From the NCBI GenBank assembly GCA_947579665.1, contig OX388349.1, forward strand, positions 77,194,841 to 77,258,840: a stretch of DNA of 64,000 bases, given 5' to 3'. Position 1 is the first letter of the stretch, and each line of letters opens with the position of its first letter. Position numbers and translations under genes: made by a program. Below are positions 38,597 to 50,699 of the stretch, piece after piece. The notes beneath the pieces were generated by a model. The model saw only the letters and a program-made list of their open reading frames with translations. It did not search any database and was not told the DNA's origin. The stretch is from Sympetrum striolatum (lineage: Eukaryota > Arthropoda > Insecta > Odonata > Libellulidae).

Positions 38597-38675
38597 CGTA
38601 TTTTCCACAAGAAATTTGTAATAAATGAGTGGATTAAAACCGGTCGATTATTAAGAATTTCTTGTGGAAAATACG
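38597..38675. repeat. Perfect 20-bp inverted repeat, 39-bp loop
   Basis: CGTATTTTCCACAAGAAATT at 38597-38616 is exactly inverse to 38656-38675. Sequence outside the arms does not pair. It could be a very short foldback remnant or a local template-switch product. Confidence 0.8.
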
Positions 38676-39539
38676 ATTCTTATTTCTTAAATGGCGTTTC
38701 ACCAAGTACGGTCAGATCACATTGAAAAATATTCTCGTTGTACGCCTATTCCATTTCACTCTCTAGGAAATAAAATTTTACAATAAGTATTTTCTATGGG
38801 ACGTAATAAGACATTTCCTGAGCTTAATTTATGTATTCAATGTGAGGTCAGTTTTTATGATATTATGTAATTGAAACTCAAGTGTTTTTGATTTTATTCA
38901 GTGGAATTTGTACTAATTTTATAATTTTCATTGTGTTTTTATCAATAAATCATCGTATATCAAGTTTAATTGTCTCCGTCCGGTTTTAATATAATAATTG
39001 AGGCGTATACTGAAAAATCTTTCAAAAGTGTATGAGGGTAAGGCAGTTGGTCAGAGAGATTAACATATTTCCCTTTTTTATTACTATTGGAGATACTCTT
39101 TTAAAAAAATGTCCTTATCCCTTGGCCATAAAAAGATTAGATAATTCTTTAACTAATTTTTCGATTACCTTCATTCCTTATTTAACTCCTTTCATTGGAA
39201 TGACCGGAAAAATAAAGAGGTTAAATTATTCCTGTTATATTTTATGTTGCTTTGTCAGAGAATGAAGTATTCGCTACTTAGCTGATAATCTCACTCATTC
39301 TCACTGTTCCCAACTAGCATTAAAGAGTATAAAAATAACGAGATCATTAAATTATTGTCGATAAATCCAGCATATGTTGCTCCTGTTCTTTACCATTATT
39401 TATTTGCACTTATCGAATCTTCTTTTCCTATTCTACTTTTTTCACTAAATTTTTAATTATATTTGTGTTAGTGATTTAAATGTATAAATGAAACCACTTC
39501 AAATAAAAGTGTAGCATGATTAATTTAAGAGTCTATTTC

Positions 39540-39990
39540 AGTTCCTATCATTTCAACGGAACAGAATTTTTTAATCTGAAATTTCGTTGCTCTGCACGTT
39601 CAAGTTGCGACGGCAGTGCTCCGACTTTTCTTATCAATGACAGGCGCGCGAGAATTTAAATTATTCACGATGCTTTGAGAGCACTTCCTGCAGAAGTTTG
39701 CCAAGTGGTGATTTTAAACGTGTTCATAGGTGGATCGAGGGAATCGTTTTTTCGAGAAGTTTCCTCGATGCGGGAGTCGCCATCTTTCTGAAGAGTCGTG
39801 AAACTCAATGATGCGCCATCTGCAGTCGATGGCCGCGTGCTAAGTGGAGAAGAAATCCTCCGTCCAAACACAACTACTCAGAGCTTCTAATGGAGTTCAA
39901 CTTCCAAATTGTAAATAGCAACCGATAGAGAAGGTGGTTCGTAACAATTACGGCACCCACCTCCGTTTGAATACCCTCACATGTTTCTTG
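39540..39990. promoter_or_regulatory. CpG-richer island with an insulator-like motif
   Basis: A non-repetitive, CpG-richer block in AT-rich flanks. It contains ATGCGCCATCTGC at 39811-39823; the complement CAGATGGCGCA resembles the insect CTCF core (AGGTGGCGC). Minus-strand open frame 39665-39871 has no domain. A regulatory role is inferred from composition and a single motif. Confidence 0.2.
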
Positions 39991-40157
39991 GGAAATGAGT
40001 ATCGGTTATTGTACGGTTCCATTTCAAATTCCCCTTTCCTTATTAGATAGGGATATTCTTAGATAGGGCTTCAATTGACCGTAAAGTAGATTGGTAGTAG
40101 GTATTATAAGTTTAATCTATTAAATACAATTTATTCTCCGGATTCAATCATATATTT

Positions 40158-40197
40158 ACCCAGATACCCAGATAAACAGATACCCAGATACCCAGAC
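40158..40197. repeat. Minisatellite, five units of 8 bp
   Basis: ACCCAGAT repeated five times, with one variant unit (AAACAGAT). Confidence 0.9.
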
Positions 40198-40540
40198 AGG
40201 ATACTAATTCACAGGCCAAACCACGAGCGTCATTGACTTGAAATTTTTACAACGTATTGGCCATAACATGCAACCGCCAGAAAAATTGAGAATTTGAATT
40301 TCAAAGGGATAGGTTCGATGCCAGAGGGCCCCAAAGTCCCGATTTTTCCCATTTAAAAGCATTGCTTTGATTTTCGGGAATTTTCGAAAAATACTTTCCG
40401 GATAGGTAGAGTATCAAAACTCTAGGAGCCTATATATATTGTCATGATCTATCGAAAAAATAAATGACCCTAAGGAAAAAATCCTGGGTTCGATGCTAGG
40501 ATGAAGCAAATTTCTGCCCTTTAAAATACATCGAGGTAGT

Positions 40541-40589
40541 AGTAGTAGTAGTATTGTTAAAAGTGCTTCGACAGCTTAGGTCATTTCGC
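40541..40589 (-). mobile_element. 49-bp 5'-truncated SINE1 with 13-bp target duplication
   Basis: Only the body and tail of SINE1 are present on the minus strand, from GCGAAATGACCTAAGCTGTC through AAGCACTTTTAACAATACT to (ACT)n. The word ACATCGAGGTAGT is exactly repeated at 40528-40540 and 40590-40602. The duplication shows that this is a true truncated insertion rather than a decayed full copy. It lies inside R3. Confidence 0.9.
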
Positions 40590-41070
40590 ACATCGAGGTA
40601 GTTTTTCATTATTTTCTTTATGCACTTATCGAAATGATAGGAAGTTCTTGCTTTGCTAGAAGATGTATATTAAGGCTCGGTTTAAGAAAAAAATATAAGA
40701 TAAGACCATCCTTTTTAATGGGTTCGATGCCAGAGCACATTAAAATTTCTCACATAAGGAATATAAGGGAAAAGTAGGACGTCGCTGGAGGCAGTTGCGC
40801 CCAAAATTTCTGCTTGAGTTTTCACACATAGTTAGGGATGGTGATCTTCTGTTGTGCTGCATAGTAAGTATCGTTAGGTAGACCCGGGTTCGAAGCCAGA
40901 CGATTAAATTGTAGCGAATTTTAAGAATATTTTCAATCCTTTTTACTTTCTCCATATACGTAGTATAGAAAAAGTATTGTTTTCATAAAAAAATCGACTT
41001 CGAGATTTCAACGCAAATACATTTTTTGGGGTCCCTAGAACACGTTTTGACTATTTTCGGAATGCTTTCC

Positions 41071-41072
41071 GT

Positions 41073-41111
<39 letters not shown>
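41071..41111. repeat. (GT)n microsatellite
   Basis: About twenty GT units with one TA interruption, embedded in R3. Confidence 0.95.
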
Positions 41112-41112
<1 letters not shown>

Positions 41113-41679
41113 TAGTGGGCGCTCTAACGTGAAAACTATTGGTCTTATCAACACCAAACTTCATATATAACACTGTGGTATGTGTTGTCAGAGTTGATTA
41201 GTTTTTGGAGTAAATCGGTTCACCGGAAGTCGAGAGTTATTCTTCGAAGCTCATTTCCGGTTTTCAAAATATCTCCATAAATATGATATATAGGTAGATT
41301 GTATACCCAATATAAGTTTTAGATAATGTGATTTACTATAACTTTTGTATTTAACATATTTTTGTATCACCGGTTGATTAGGAGTTATTCGTGAAATACT
41401 AATAAACTGGAAGTTGCTGATTATGTACGTTGTGGGCGCTCTGGGCGCTGCGCTGGGGAGAAAGGTCATTTCATCGTTTTTCATCGAACATGTCCCGAAA
41501 AATATTATTTATAATGTTTGTGACGTAAAAGATAATATGATATTAATTAATCACTCATCTTCCAAGTTTAGATTGAATATAGAGTTCGAAAATACTGTCG
41601 TAGATAAATATTTACATCTTATGTATGGAGAAAGTCATGTGCTGGCCACAGCAGATTTTTTACTTTTGAGGACCCTCTC

Positions 41680-43363
41680 GATATGATGTCGACTTCAAAT
41701 TATTATTGTCGATATGCTTGCAGTATACAACTCGTATTATATATTTCTGATAAATTCTTAGCTTAATGAAATTTTTATCCTGGATTAAGTTATGAGAAGA
41801 TTGCGTAATTGATACGTCAGTATTACTAATACAATAATGCAATTAAAATAAAATGAAATTAATTTAGCGAAGTACCATATACTCTCGAATAAGACTTTTA
41901 TTTGCCATTTTAGAACTTACAAAATGACCGTTTAGATTCCAGCCGGTCTTTGATTCGCCATCTAAAATTCTCAATAGGAAAGTAGTTATCGCAGTGCGCA
42001 AAAACATTACCAACATCATTTTAGGCTATTATTCAGTTTTCCCTGTGGCATATAATGTTCTATTCTTAGCAATCATTTAGTCTATCCTTACGAAGCACGT
42101 CTGCCTTCGAATAGCGTACCTGAACCAAAAAGTTCATCCCGGTCCACTTCTGAGGATTTCAGCGTGGCTATTGAAATGAGCATCGGGTCTTTTCTTTAGA
42201 TGTGTGTTATCCATATTGTTTCACAGTCTTGGGAGTCTTGTATACTGGGGAAAATCGTCAACATCCGTTGGTGGTTGTGAGGTGAGGCTCGTTTTGGATT
42301 GGATCTCCGTTATTTGTTTATATTGAATTCTGTACATAGGCACATGCAATATTATCTACTCATTTTTAACCTTCCGTTGATTCATTTTTAAATTCTTCTT
42401 CATTCCTATCTTTATTTATTTAACCATTTTCATATATGCATAGCATCCGTTTAGCGGGTAATTCTTTAATTTTTCTCTACTAGTCCCGTAAGTCGTCCAT
42501 TTTTTTATTAGATAGTTTCCCATCCAACACCAACTGAAATTATAGTTCTACTTGGCTCAAGCTCTTTCATTTGCTATAGTACCTGATCTTTTCTTTTTTG
42601 TTAGTTTCTAAGGCACAGGATTCCCCCCCTAAGTTGCACGTCTGAGCGGCCGCGCTATGCTTTCCTAAGTGCCGCTCAACTCATTTAATATGTTACCTAT
42701 TTTTTGTTGCATCTGAAAGATTTAGTGTGCATGAGCGCATTATTAATCATATAGAGGGGGTAAATGGTTCATTTTGTCATTTTCGCGAATAAAATAAATT
42801 CAGCAATTTAAAACTGTTCGTTTGCAGAAGTGCTCTTTTACTAAGCGCTTCCAGTGACTCTCTTGCAAAAGATGGAAAATATTAGAAGGGATTACGCTCT
42901 GTAGTTTGCTTTTCTTTTGATGTGTAGTGCTCTGGACCAATCCGGATTTCGTGTACTAGGGACTGTCAGAAAGGAAGCCTCGACTGCGGAAAATATTACA
43001 ATAGAAAATATCAGGCAGTGTTTGATTACCATTCTGTTGATACCAGCTAGATAAAGAAATACCATTCTTAATGTCGGATGGACCGTTTAAACAGTGATTG
43101 AATTCCAGATTTCCGGATAGAAATCAGGTAAAAATGATGGAGGGCTTAGGTAAAATAAAATATTCACCCGTTTGACCAATCTTTTAAACTATACCAATTA
43201 AAATGAATGAACACTTTTTCATATATACTTCATCTTTTTAAATAAAAGGTGTTGAATACTCAGCATGTGACTCTATGTATTTATTTCCAAATCCCCCTCA
43301 AGCATCAATGTGCTGGACCAATACAGTGGAAGACTTCAAACAATAACAACGGAAAACACGTAC
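41680..43363. other. No gene recognised
   Basis: AT-rich DNA with no supported gene or repeat. A NotI-like GCGGCCGC occurs near 42649 in a short GC-rich patch. Confidence 0.55.
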
Positions 43364-43805
43364 CCCAGGACCACGCCCCTGAAGTTCCCCTATGCTGACT
43401 GTACAATCGGCTGACGCCAATGTCCGCAGCCGCGAGATGGCAGCACTGAAGCTCGCCCTTTGAAACCATAATCTTATATGGAGTAAATGGAAAAAACAGC
43501 ACGATTTTGATACTTTTTCCCTCTTTTTCTTTGCGGGAGTAGTATATACCAAAGATGGAATTCAGAGTTAGTGATTTATCCATTTATAAGTACTTAAAAC
43601 AATTGAATAAAATGGGCAAATTAGTAAATCCGAAGAATAAGTGCAGGTTGCCTTCAGGGCACACCACAAGTAACTTGTGAAAACATTATTCGTAGATCAG
43701 CGAAGTGTTCTGCTTGGATACACAGAAAATAATTGATCCTTAATAAATTACCAACGTTACATCTACTTTCAACTAGGCCTTTTAAAACTAGAATCGCAGG
43801 ATTTA

Positions 43806-43916
43806 CATGGGTGGTCTGAAAAGTTTCCGACATTTCAACATTTCTTGACATGTTTTCTGAATATTTCTGAAGATGTCTGAAAAATCTGTGGTCGGAAACT
43901 TTTCAGACCACCCTCG
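43806..43916. mobile_element. 111-bp mariner-type MITE nested in element A
   Basis: Inverted ends GGGTGGTCTGAAAAGTTTCC face each other, with GTCGGAAAC before the far end, and TA dinucleotides lie outside (43804-43805 and 43917-43918). CGAGGGTGGTCTGAAAAGT is close to the terminal sequence of many mariner elements. The orthologous MITE is present at the same internal place in B, so it was in the common ancestor. Confidence 0.8.
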
Positions 43917-44256
43917 TATATACATTTCCTGAAAACGAATCGAAGTTCCCAGAAATAGTCTCCAGGAAATGAGTAAACGGTCAAATATTGCTGAAACATA
44001 CATAAATCCAAAAGTATCAAATTTTAATGACTGGCGTGGACTGCATTTATTCTTGGGGAGTCTGAAATGTGAAGTTAGGTTATACAATATACAAACATAA
44101 AGGATAGAGTGGTATAAGTAAATTTATTGACCAAACATTAAGTTTTTGACAGTTTCGCAATTTTCCTTCTCGATGCACTTTCTTTAACAGCCTCCAAATT
44201 TATAAAGTTTGCATGCTGTCTAATCCTCATAGTTACATAATACTTTATTATATATT

Positions 44257-44551
44257 CTATGATTTCACTTCCGTGCATGGGATAGTTATCTCTTCATCAC
44301 CTTCAAGTAACTCTGTAATTATGCACTCAAGCACATCATTTGACTCACAGTGCTTTACAAATTGTTCCTCCTCTTTGAGGATGAAAGTATGAAGGTTTAC
44401 ATTTGGATGAACTAAATCCCCCATACTTTTCATATTTGTTAACTTTGCTACTGGATGGCAAGAGAATGCCCCCGGATGAATTAATGCTACCTGGCAAACA
44501 GCACACTTGGTGTGTTTCTTTATCTGGTGCAATACAACGATGACCAGTCAT
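44257..44551 (-). pseudogene. Broken ORF of element A, zinc-finger-like start
   Basis: The ATG at 44551 (minus) starts MTGHRCIAPDKETHQVCCLP. The stop at 44257 belongs to a frame one base away, so there is a frameshift. The shifted frame contains CHPVAKLTNMKSMGDLVHP, then FVKHCES, an acidic LLEGDEE stretch and the end EVKS. Comparing A and B gives a reading of about 97 residues. The C-C-x-P-G-x followed by a C-H-x-V-x-K segment is reminiscent of the first half of a THAP zinc finger, the DNA-binding domain of P-type transposases. The second zinc ligand pair is not visible, so this remains tentative. The remainder of a transposase is absent: probably an internal deletion derivative. Confidence 0.45.
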
Positions 44552-45882
44552 TTTTATGATTAAGGATATCTTAAAATATATCAAAAGTCTTCAAACGCAG
44601 TAACGACAATGAAGATCTCCAACTCACGCAACGTGGTCGCATTTTCCAACTTACATCAGCGTTACCGTAGAAAGGGGTGACTTCAGCCACGCGTGCACTG
44701 CTCCACAAATTGTAAATTTGTAGTACAATATCTAAAATTTCACAAAGTAGCTATTTTCTCCTGCCCTTTAGAATTTAGATTGTCTTGACATATCACCAGC
44801 AAATCCGTCTTGCTCCTTGCAACATTGAAAGTACAATTGTCATTGGGAACTAAATTGAAAATCGTGCATTCTCGAGACAAGTCTGCGAAACCTCAGTCTG
44901 TTAACTTCTCTCAGTAACACTCAGCAAGATGGGAAACATTTGAAGACAATTGGAGGCCAAACAGTGCTTCTTCGTGAAAAAGAGATTAAATTAGTAAAAG
45001 TGCTGTTAAATTTATTATGAGTATTCGTGATATCCAAATTTTAGTACAAACGTATTTGACAGTAAAAAGTAAATGTTCAGTGCTTTGACAAAAATTCCAG
45101 AAATTGTTTGGGTTCGAAGATTCATTAGTAGAAACAAAACACTGACTCTGGCTGACTGACTGAAGGCTTGAAAAAAATTTAAAAGGGTTCGAGTGACAGT
45201 GAGTGGAAGTATTCTACAAGAATTTTTTATTCTTTTTGTTTTTGGAGGAAAAATATTTTAAAATGTATTTTTCTTTTGAAAATTTGTAAATAAAGTGGAA
45301 AAACGTTATTATGAGTCAATAACTTCTTATCTCAGTACCTATTAAATAAAATAATAATTTATAGATTTTAAAATATATTAATGGTCGTAATATTAGTCAT
45401 ATAGTTAATTTTATAGGTGATATTTAGGAAACATATTTAGTGGCCGAAGTCACCCCATCGGTTGGGATGCCTACGGTCGCTATTCTTAATTTTTTTAAAC
45501 AAATTCCGTTCCTTTAAATAAAGGTTTAAATACTATTTGCTATTTTTACTATTTTACGGCGACAAAGTTACCTGTGTTTTGCACATAAGGCAAGCACCTA
45601 TTCTTCGGATTTGCTAATTTGTCCGTCTTTTTCAAATGTTTTTTACTCAATTCAAAAGTACCTATTGATGGATAAAACAATTACTCTTAATTCCATCTTT
45701 GGTAAATATTACTCTTTATTACATATGTATCATAATCGTGCTTTTTCACCGTTTACTCCATATAAGATTATGGTTTCAAAGGGCGAACTTCAGTGCTGCC
45801 ATCCCGCGGCTGCGGACATTAAGGGAGCCAAAACATTTCAGCAGTTTCCAGTCCTATTTTTTCTAAGTTTGTGCCCAGGACC

Positions 45883-48734
45883 TACGGGTTGAAGTTTGCC
45901 CACTAATACGCTAACCATATCATAATATCATAATTTTTCCTGCGGTGGTGGAGCGTTTTTTGCATAATTCATGGTAATTTACAAAAGAGAACGGCCGAAC
46001 TTCCAAAACTCGTATCTAAAAATATGACATAATTTAAAAATAACTTTAAATCAATTTCTCATGGAAACACTTTGACTCGTCTGTGTTCGAACTGGAGCCT
46101 CTAAGATACATAAAAATATCAAGAGCTATCCGCAGGGATTTGAATTCTGATAACATGGAAACTCTATAAGATATCCAATCACTGGTTCTGGATTTGTTGG
46201 AAAACATGCACAAGCCCATCTACCCGCAATATATAGTTTTATCAACTATAATCCAAATTATAACATAAAATAAGATATTTGTTCTCCGACGACGCTTTAA
46301 GTTCTGGAAGACGACCGAAGATGCATTATTTGGCAATATTTCGTGACATATTCATGTATTTATAATCAGCAAAGTTTTTCTATGCATGAGATGTCACATA
46401 GATTAGCATAGTGCAGTTAATGTTGCAGCTTCAGATTTAATAATCTGGTTCGTCAATATGGCGGCAATATACGAATAACTGATAATGAATTTGTATCTGT
46501 CAGAGGGCTAATTTCTTCGTGACTGGACTTGTTTTGCGTTCTGAACTGACGAGGACGCTCAATGTTTTCTGTGTTATGGATTCACTGTTTAATGAGACTG
46601 GAAATCCACTGCAACATTATGTTAAACAAACGTAATTATGACTTTGGCATATTACTAGAATAAAATTAACAATCTGTAACCAAGTCAATTTCGCCTTGAA
46701 AATGATCTAATATTTTTCAAAGCAATTATGATCTATATAACTGCTTATTAATATTTCATAGAATCCTCATCAAATCTCGAAAATATCTTGAAAATAAGCT
46801 GACGTTGAAAGATAAAATATATTCTCAGAAAGAGAAAGAAATGAATCTGACTATAACGGCAAAATGAAACGCGTGGGGAAATAAAAGTCGTCAGCGATAG
46901 CGAAAAGAGAATGAGTGCCAAAGAAATGGAAATTTAGAGTTGGAATGTTAATGATTTGGTGTTGTCCACGCGAAAGCTCCGTTACGAAAGCAATAAAAAA
47001 GAAGCAGGTACTAGATCCGGCTGTCAAGAGGGAAAAGGAATTGGCGGAAATGGTTGATATGGAAATGGAACGAAAATTAGAGAATGAGGGAACGTTGTTG
47101 AACATGCAGTGAGAACGAGGGACCTTCTATTTCATCATTAGACAGAAACAGGAGTACTATATGCATTATTCGTGTGACTATAAAGACATGTGGATATCTG
47201 AGGGAAAACATTTGAAAATCAGTTGTTTTACTATTTCAAATTACAAAAACCGAGCATGTAGCCTTATTAAATAGCTTATTCTCTACCGTTCATAATAGTA
47301 TGCTTCAATGATCAGTAGATACATTTTTGTTACACATGCAATTAGTCTAATATGTCTGATCTAAAGAGTGGATTTCCTACTTTGCCGTCTTAGTACCATT
47401 ATGAAATTTTGGTTATAGGTGAATGTATAATAATCTATCAATCAACACCTGCGATTTTGTACCGCCAATTCCAATAAGAGACCAATATATGAGTAGGGAA
47501 GGAAAAGTTGTGATGTAATGAATCTTTTCAATCATTATTCATATCTTGTAGAGTTTTCATAGCGATCATCTCAAAGACAGCATCAGATATCGTGACCTTC
47601 TATGATTAACTATGATGTCCTGAATCTTATACAGGTTTGAAGGGTATTCAATTTTTTGACGAATCAGATTTATTAATTAGAGTTGGATCTTATACTTCCG
47701 TTACTCTTAAATCTAGATTTGATGCAACTTATACAAATTATTAGGTTAATCGGGATTTTAATGAGTATCTTTCATTTCCAATTGTATCATCTCAATTTAA
47801 ATGCATATTTACTATGCAATAAATCTAATTTGTCGTGATAGAAAAGATATAATGTTTTGTTTTCTACCAATGGAATTTTAGATGCAGTTTACTCCATCTG
47901 TTTGATCCATTCTTTAAGCATTGCAATAGGCGTATCTATCCTTCCACCTTAAGCTAATATGCCTCCCAAATTGATAACATTCTCGGTAAAAATCAGATGA
48001 ACCTTAAAAGAGAACGCTTCCGAATGCATTATTAAGGTAGAAGAAAATATTTATCGATTACAGATGTACACTTTTTCCATCACCACGGCTACCGTAGATT
48101 TTATTAGAAGAAAATGTTGTACTTTCTCCCTGCCACAGGTCGAAAGGCGACTTGGAGGGTATTAATTTAGATGTAGAAGTTTAACGTACAGGAATCAGAA
48201 GTACTTGAAGAATCATGAAAAAGGAAGAAAATAAAAAAATAATCAAATTGATTGATTATAATATAAGTGCACTACTACATAATTTACACCCATTAAAAAT
48301 ACATCTTTGGATCATTTTGTATTATGGCAAACTACGCAATACATTCTACTCAATACACACTACACTCATACCTAATGAGAATCCTTCCCTCTCAGGTAAG
48401 CCGAGAATACGTTTTGCGTAACATTCTAGGATACCTAACGTAGTCACCTCGATTTTGCTAACATATCAAATAAGAGATTTATTTGTAGAACTAAACTATC
48501 TAACTAGTAAGTAACATATCAAATAAGAGATTTATTTGAAGAACTAAAGTATCTTAATCTTCACTTGATGTCATATTTTTACGAAATTTGAATTTATGTC
48601 GAAATTGCTTTACTTAAAATTACGAACTTTTGCTTTAGCGTTCCATACAGTTTGAATATGTATCTAAATGTACTATGAAATTTGTAAGTTTCGGTGGTGG
48701 TTTGGGTTATTTGTGCTGTATAGGTCCTTATATG
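45883..48734. other. No gene recognised
   Basis: AT-rich DNA. A charged 65-codon frame at 46915-47112 (+) looks helical (KREKELAEMVDMEMERKLEN) but also overlaps an open minus-strand frame; unassigned. A small direct duplication lies at 48459-48557. Confidence 0.5.
48459..48557. repeat. Direct tandem duplication, 53-bp period
   Basis: About 46 bp beginning TAACATATCAAATAAGAGAT recur at 48512 after a 7-bp linker, with two or three substitutions. Confidence 0.85.
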
Positions 48735-48890
48735 TAATAATAGTAATAATAATTCCTCTTAATGTTTTGGCTTATTTTATTTGATTATGACCATTCTTAC
48801 AATAAATCCTTTTTATTTGATTTTTCCACTCTCACACATCCATACCCTAACCATGATTCAAACCCGATACCTCAGCTTACATAGGGATCA
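48735..48890 (-). mobile_element. Degenerate SINE2 copy
   Basis: On the + strand an AATAATAGTAATAATAATT tail-like run is followed by GGCTTATTTTATTTGATTA, a C/A-rich CACTCTCACACATCC, TACCCTAACC and a B-box-like GATTCAAACCCGA. The same order is seen in the SINE2 at 21909-22180 (tail, CACACACAACATACACAG, TTCCCTAACCGG, ACTCGAACCCGGG). Identity is low and the A box is not recognisable. Confidence 0.4.
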
Positions 48891-48938
48891 AGTTTCCAAA
48901 ACATTCGTAATTTTTGTAACAAATGTTAAGATCGATCT

Positions 48939-48993
48939 GTTTCGACGCTAAGAGGTCATTCTCAGGATAGAAATTATTAGCTACAGTCGAAAC
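48939..48993. repeat. Inverted GTTTCGAC/GTCGAAAC pair, Penelope-like motif
   Basis: GTTTCGAC at 48939-48946 is exactly inverse to 48986-48993. On the minus strand the segment reads CCTGAGAATGACC...GTCGAAAC, resembling the CCTGAAGATG...CGAAAC signature common near the ends of Penelope-like and some other retroelements. No protein remains next to it. Confidence 0.35.
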
Positions 48994-50695
48994 TAGTTCT
49001 TATTAAAAATTTGATGTGGAATAAAAGAGCTATAACTTACTTCAGTATTGTGCTATGCGAGGCTAATCTATAGCTTACTCATCCACCATTCAGTGGCTGT
49101 GAAAGATCAATGAATAGCGCATTTTAATCAGAAATTATAAGGCTTTTGTCTGTTTGTGGCGGACTTTCTTTGCGATCGAAGGATCAGCGGATCCATCGGT
49201 CACGACGCAGAGGACGACGGATTGATTAGAAGACTCGAAGAGATGACTTTAAAAAAATCGGGTTTCCATCACAATAATTTATTCTCTCTGCCTCGTGTAT
49301 TGCGTATCGGGATGTGAGAACGAGATGAGGATAATGTCACGCGATGAATCAAAGTTCGCAAAACTTTCGAATGATTTTGGACTTCCTACAAGTTCCCTCT
49401 CTTCGTAAATGCTCTCTTTCCGTTGGTTTAGCGCATGAGTTTACCCTTTTCCCCTTCTCATTTGATCTTCCTTCGATTAAAAATGCCTGCGTGCTGCAAT
49501 GAAATACGTAGCCTTCGTTAACGATGGATGGTTGACTTCTTACGAGAAATGCTGTATGCGTTGTATCCTATGTTCATTACGAAGCATTCAAGGAAAAGAT
49601 TTAGATCTTTCATGGTTAAGTTTCTGGGAGTAATCGTGGAAATTATAGAACGACGAAGGACATTTAACAAATAATCGCAATTATAAGTATAATATCTAGA
49701 ATATATGCTAAGAATATATGAATAATATATACTATGATTAGAAATTGAGTTAATATTCAACTCATACCGATTTATTTCTATTGTTGTTGATTAATTGCGT
49801 AATTAAGATTTAAAGACGCAAAGATGGCTATTATAACCCAAACTCTGGCAGGTTGAATTTTACCCGTCCAAGATACAAAAATGGATTTTCCATAAATTAA
49901 ATTGTGTAAATGCTACTCGGGAATGGTTTAAATATTGCCTTCTCATCAAAAGTACTGCAGCTACTAGTCAATCGTTTTTCATGTAAACCGTCTTTATCCA
50001 ATAAAGATGTCCTCTTGTGAACCTTTCGTGAACCCGTTACCATAGCAGCAATGGGTTGTCGTTTGTTTACATTGAAGGGCAATGGTGCAGTAAAGTAGTA
50101 TATATCCTTACATCAAAAGCAATAGATAGGCATTTTGGGTTAACTTTCATCAATTTATTACAACATAGAAAAGTAAAGGTTTTTTTCTTATGCGCTGCAT
50201 ATGCTCTCAGGATATCGAAAATTCGTTACCTTCATTGTATTGAACACTCTTGTTTACACTTGTGTTGGATAAGTATTCCTGAAACATTCAATGGTATGGT
50301 AAGGAAATCTGATCTTTAAAAATTTTGTATCATACAATGAGTGATAAAAATGAGAGAAGTGAAGATGTTTAATCCTAGTACTACTGTGACGGAATCCCTA
50401 AAAAAAAACTGTGACTTCGATGATAAATCCGTGAATAATTGTTCAAAAATTCAGTTAACCCGAAAAACTGAAGAAAACTTAAAAGGAAAATAGAAATAAC
50501 CGTGAGTTTACGGAGATTAACGCTAATATTAAAATTCTCAAAACATCAGCTAAGAGAGGAAATCTGACGAGTTACTCATAACCTCCCAAATGATCGATAT
50601 ATATATTTAAATATACTGCAGATAGCACTTTTATCTCACTATGGATACGAATATACGGGATGTTTTTGGAGGTGTTTCCCTCCCTTCTTTGCATA
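48994..50695. other. No gene recognised
   Basis: AT-rich with a CpG-richer patch at about 49150-49480. Open frames up to 87 codons lack domains. Confidence 0.55.
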
Positions 50696-50699
50696 ATTT

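Larger units (their letters stand above)
36965..40155. other. No gene recognised; one hairpin and one CpG-richer island
   Basis: No supported gene. The region includes the 20-bp inverted repeat at 38597-38675 and the island at 39540-39990, listed separately. Confidence 0.55.
40215..41672 (+). repeat. Dispersed repeat R3, longest R-family copy
   Basis: It aligns with R2 along its whole length and with R1 in its second half (TACGTAGTATAG to AGAAAGTCATGTGCTGGCC). The first half carries the word GGTTCGATGCC or a near variant at 40312, 40487, 40721 and 40887. After subtracting the 62-bp SINE insertion between the second and third, the spacings are 175, 172 and 166 bp. The second half has ACCGGAAG-type units 181 bp apart (41223 and 41404). 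R3 is thus a diverged tandem array. A GT microsatellite (41071-41111) sits at the place of the GTCTGTCTG run in R1. Confidence 0.75.
43373..45873 (-). mobile_element. DNA element A (2.5 kb, long inverted repeats, 9-bp duplication)
   Basis: The limits are set by homology to inverted copy B and by a perfect 9-bp direct repeat CCCAGGACC at 43364-43372 and 45874-45882. The arms (about 43419-43652 and 45585-45821) are inverse copies of roughly 235 bp, with landmarks ATGTCCGCAGCCGCGAGATG, CGCCCTTTGAAACC, ATAATCTTATATGGAGTAAA and AATCCGAAGAATA. Outside the arms, the last 46-55 bp differ between the two ends but are shared with B. Inside are a nested MITE (43806-43916) and a broken minus-strand ORF (44257-44551). 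Long TIRs with an 8-9 bp duplication fit Mutator-like, P or hAT superfamilies. The superfamily is undecided and no catalytic domain remains. Confidence 0.8.

Noticed and set aside
40312..40900. Four separate tRNA/SINE B boxes (GGTTCGATGCC)
   Set aside because: No A boxes at tRNA spacing; the regular 166-175 bp spacing is better explained by tandem units of R3.
44345..44584. 79-codon minus frame as an independent gene
   Set aside because: It is the N-terminal part of the element A ORF read on after a frameshift; B shows the original frame.
46915..47112. Charged 65-codon frame resembling a coiled coil
   Set aside because: An 84-codon minus-strand frame overlaps it, and no further exon or match was found; purine-rich DNA gives such charged readings.
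48459..48557. Start of a CRISPR array
   Set aside because: Only two units with a 7-bp spacer in eukaryotic DNA; it is a simple tandem duplication.
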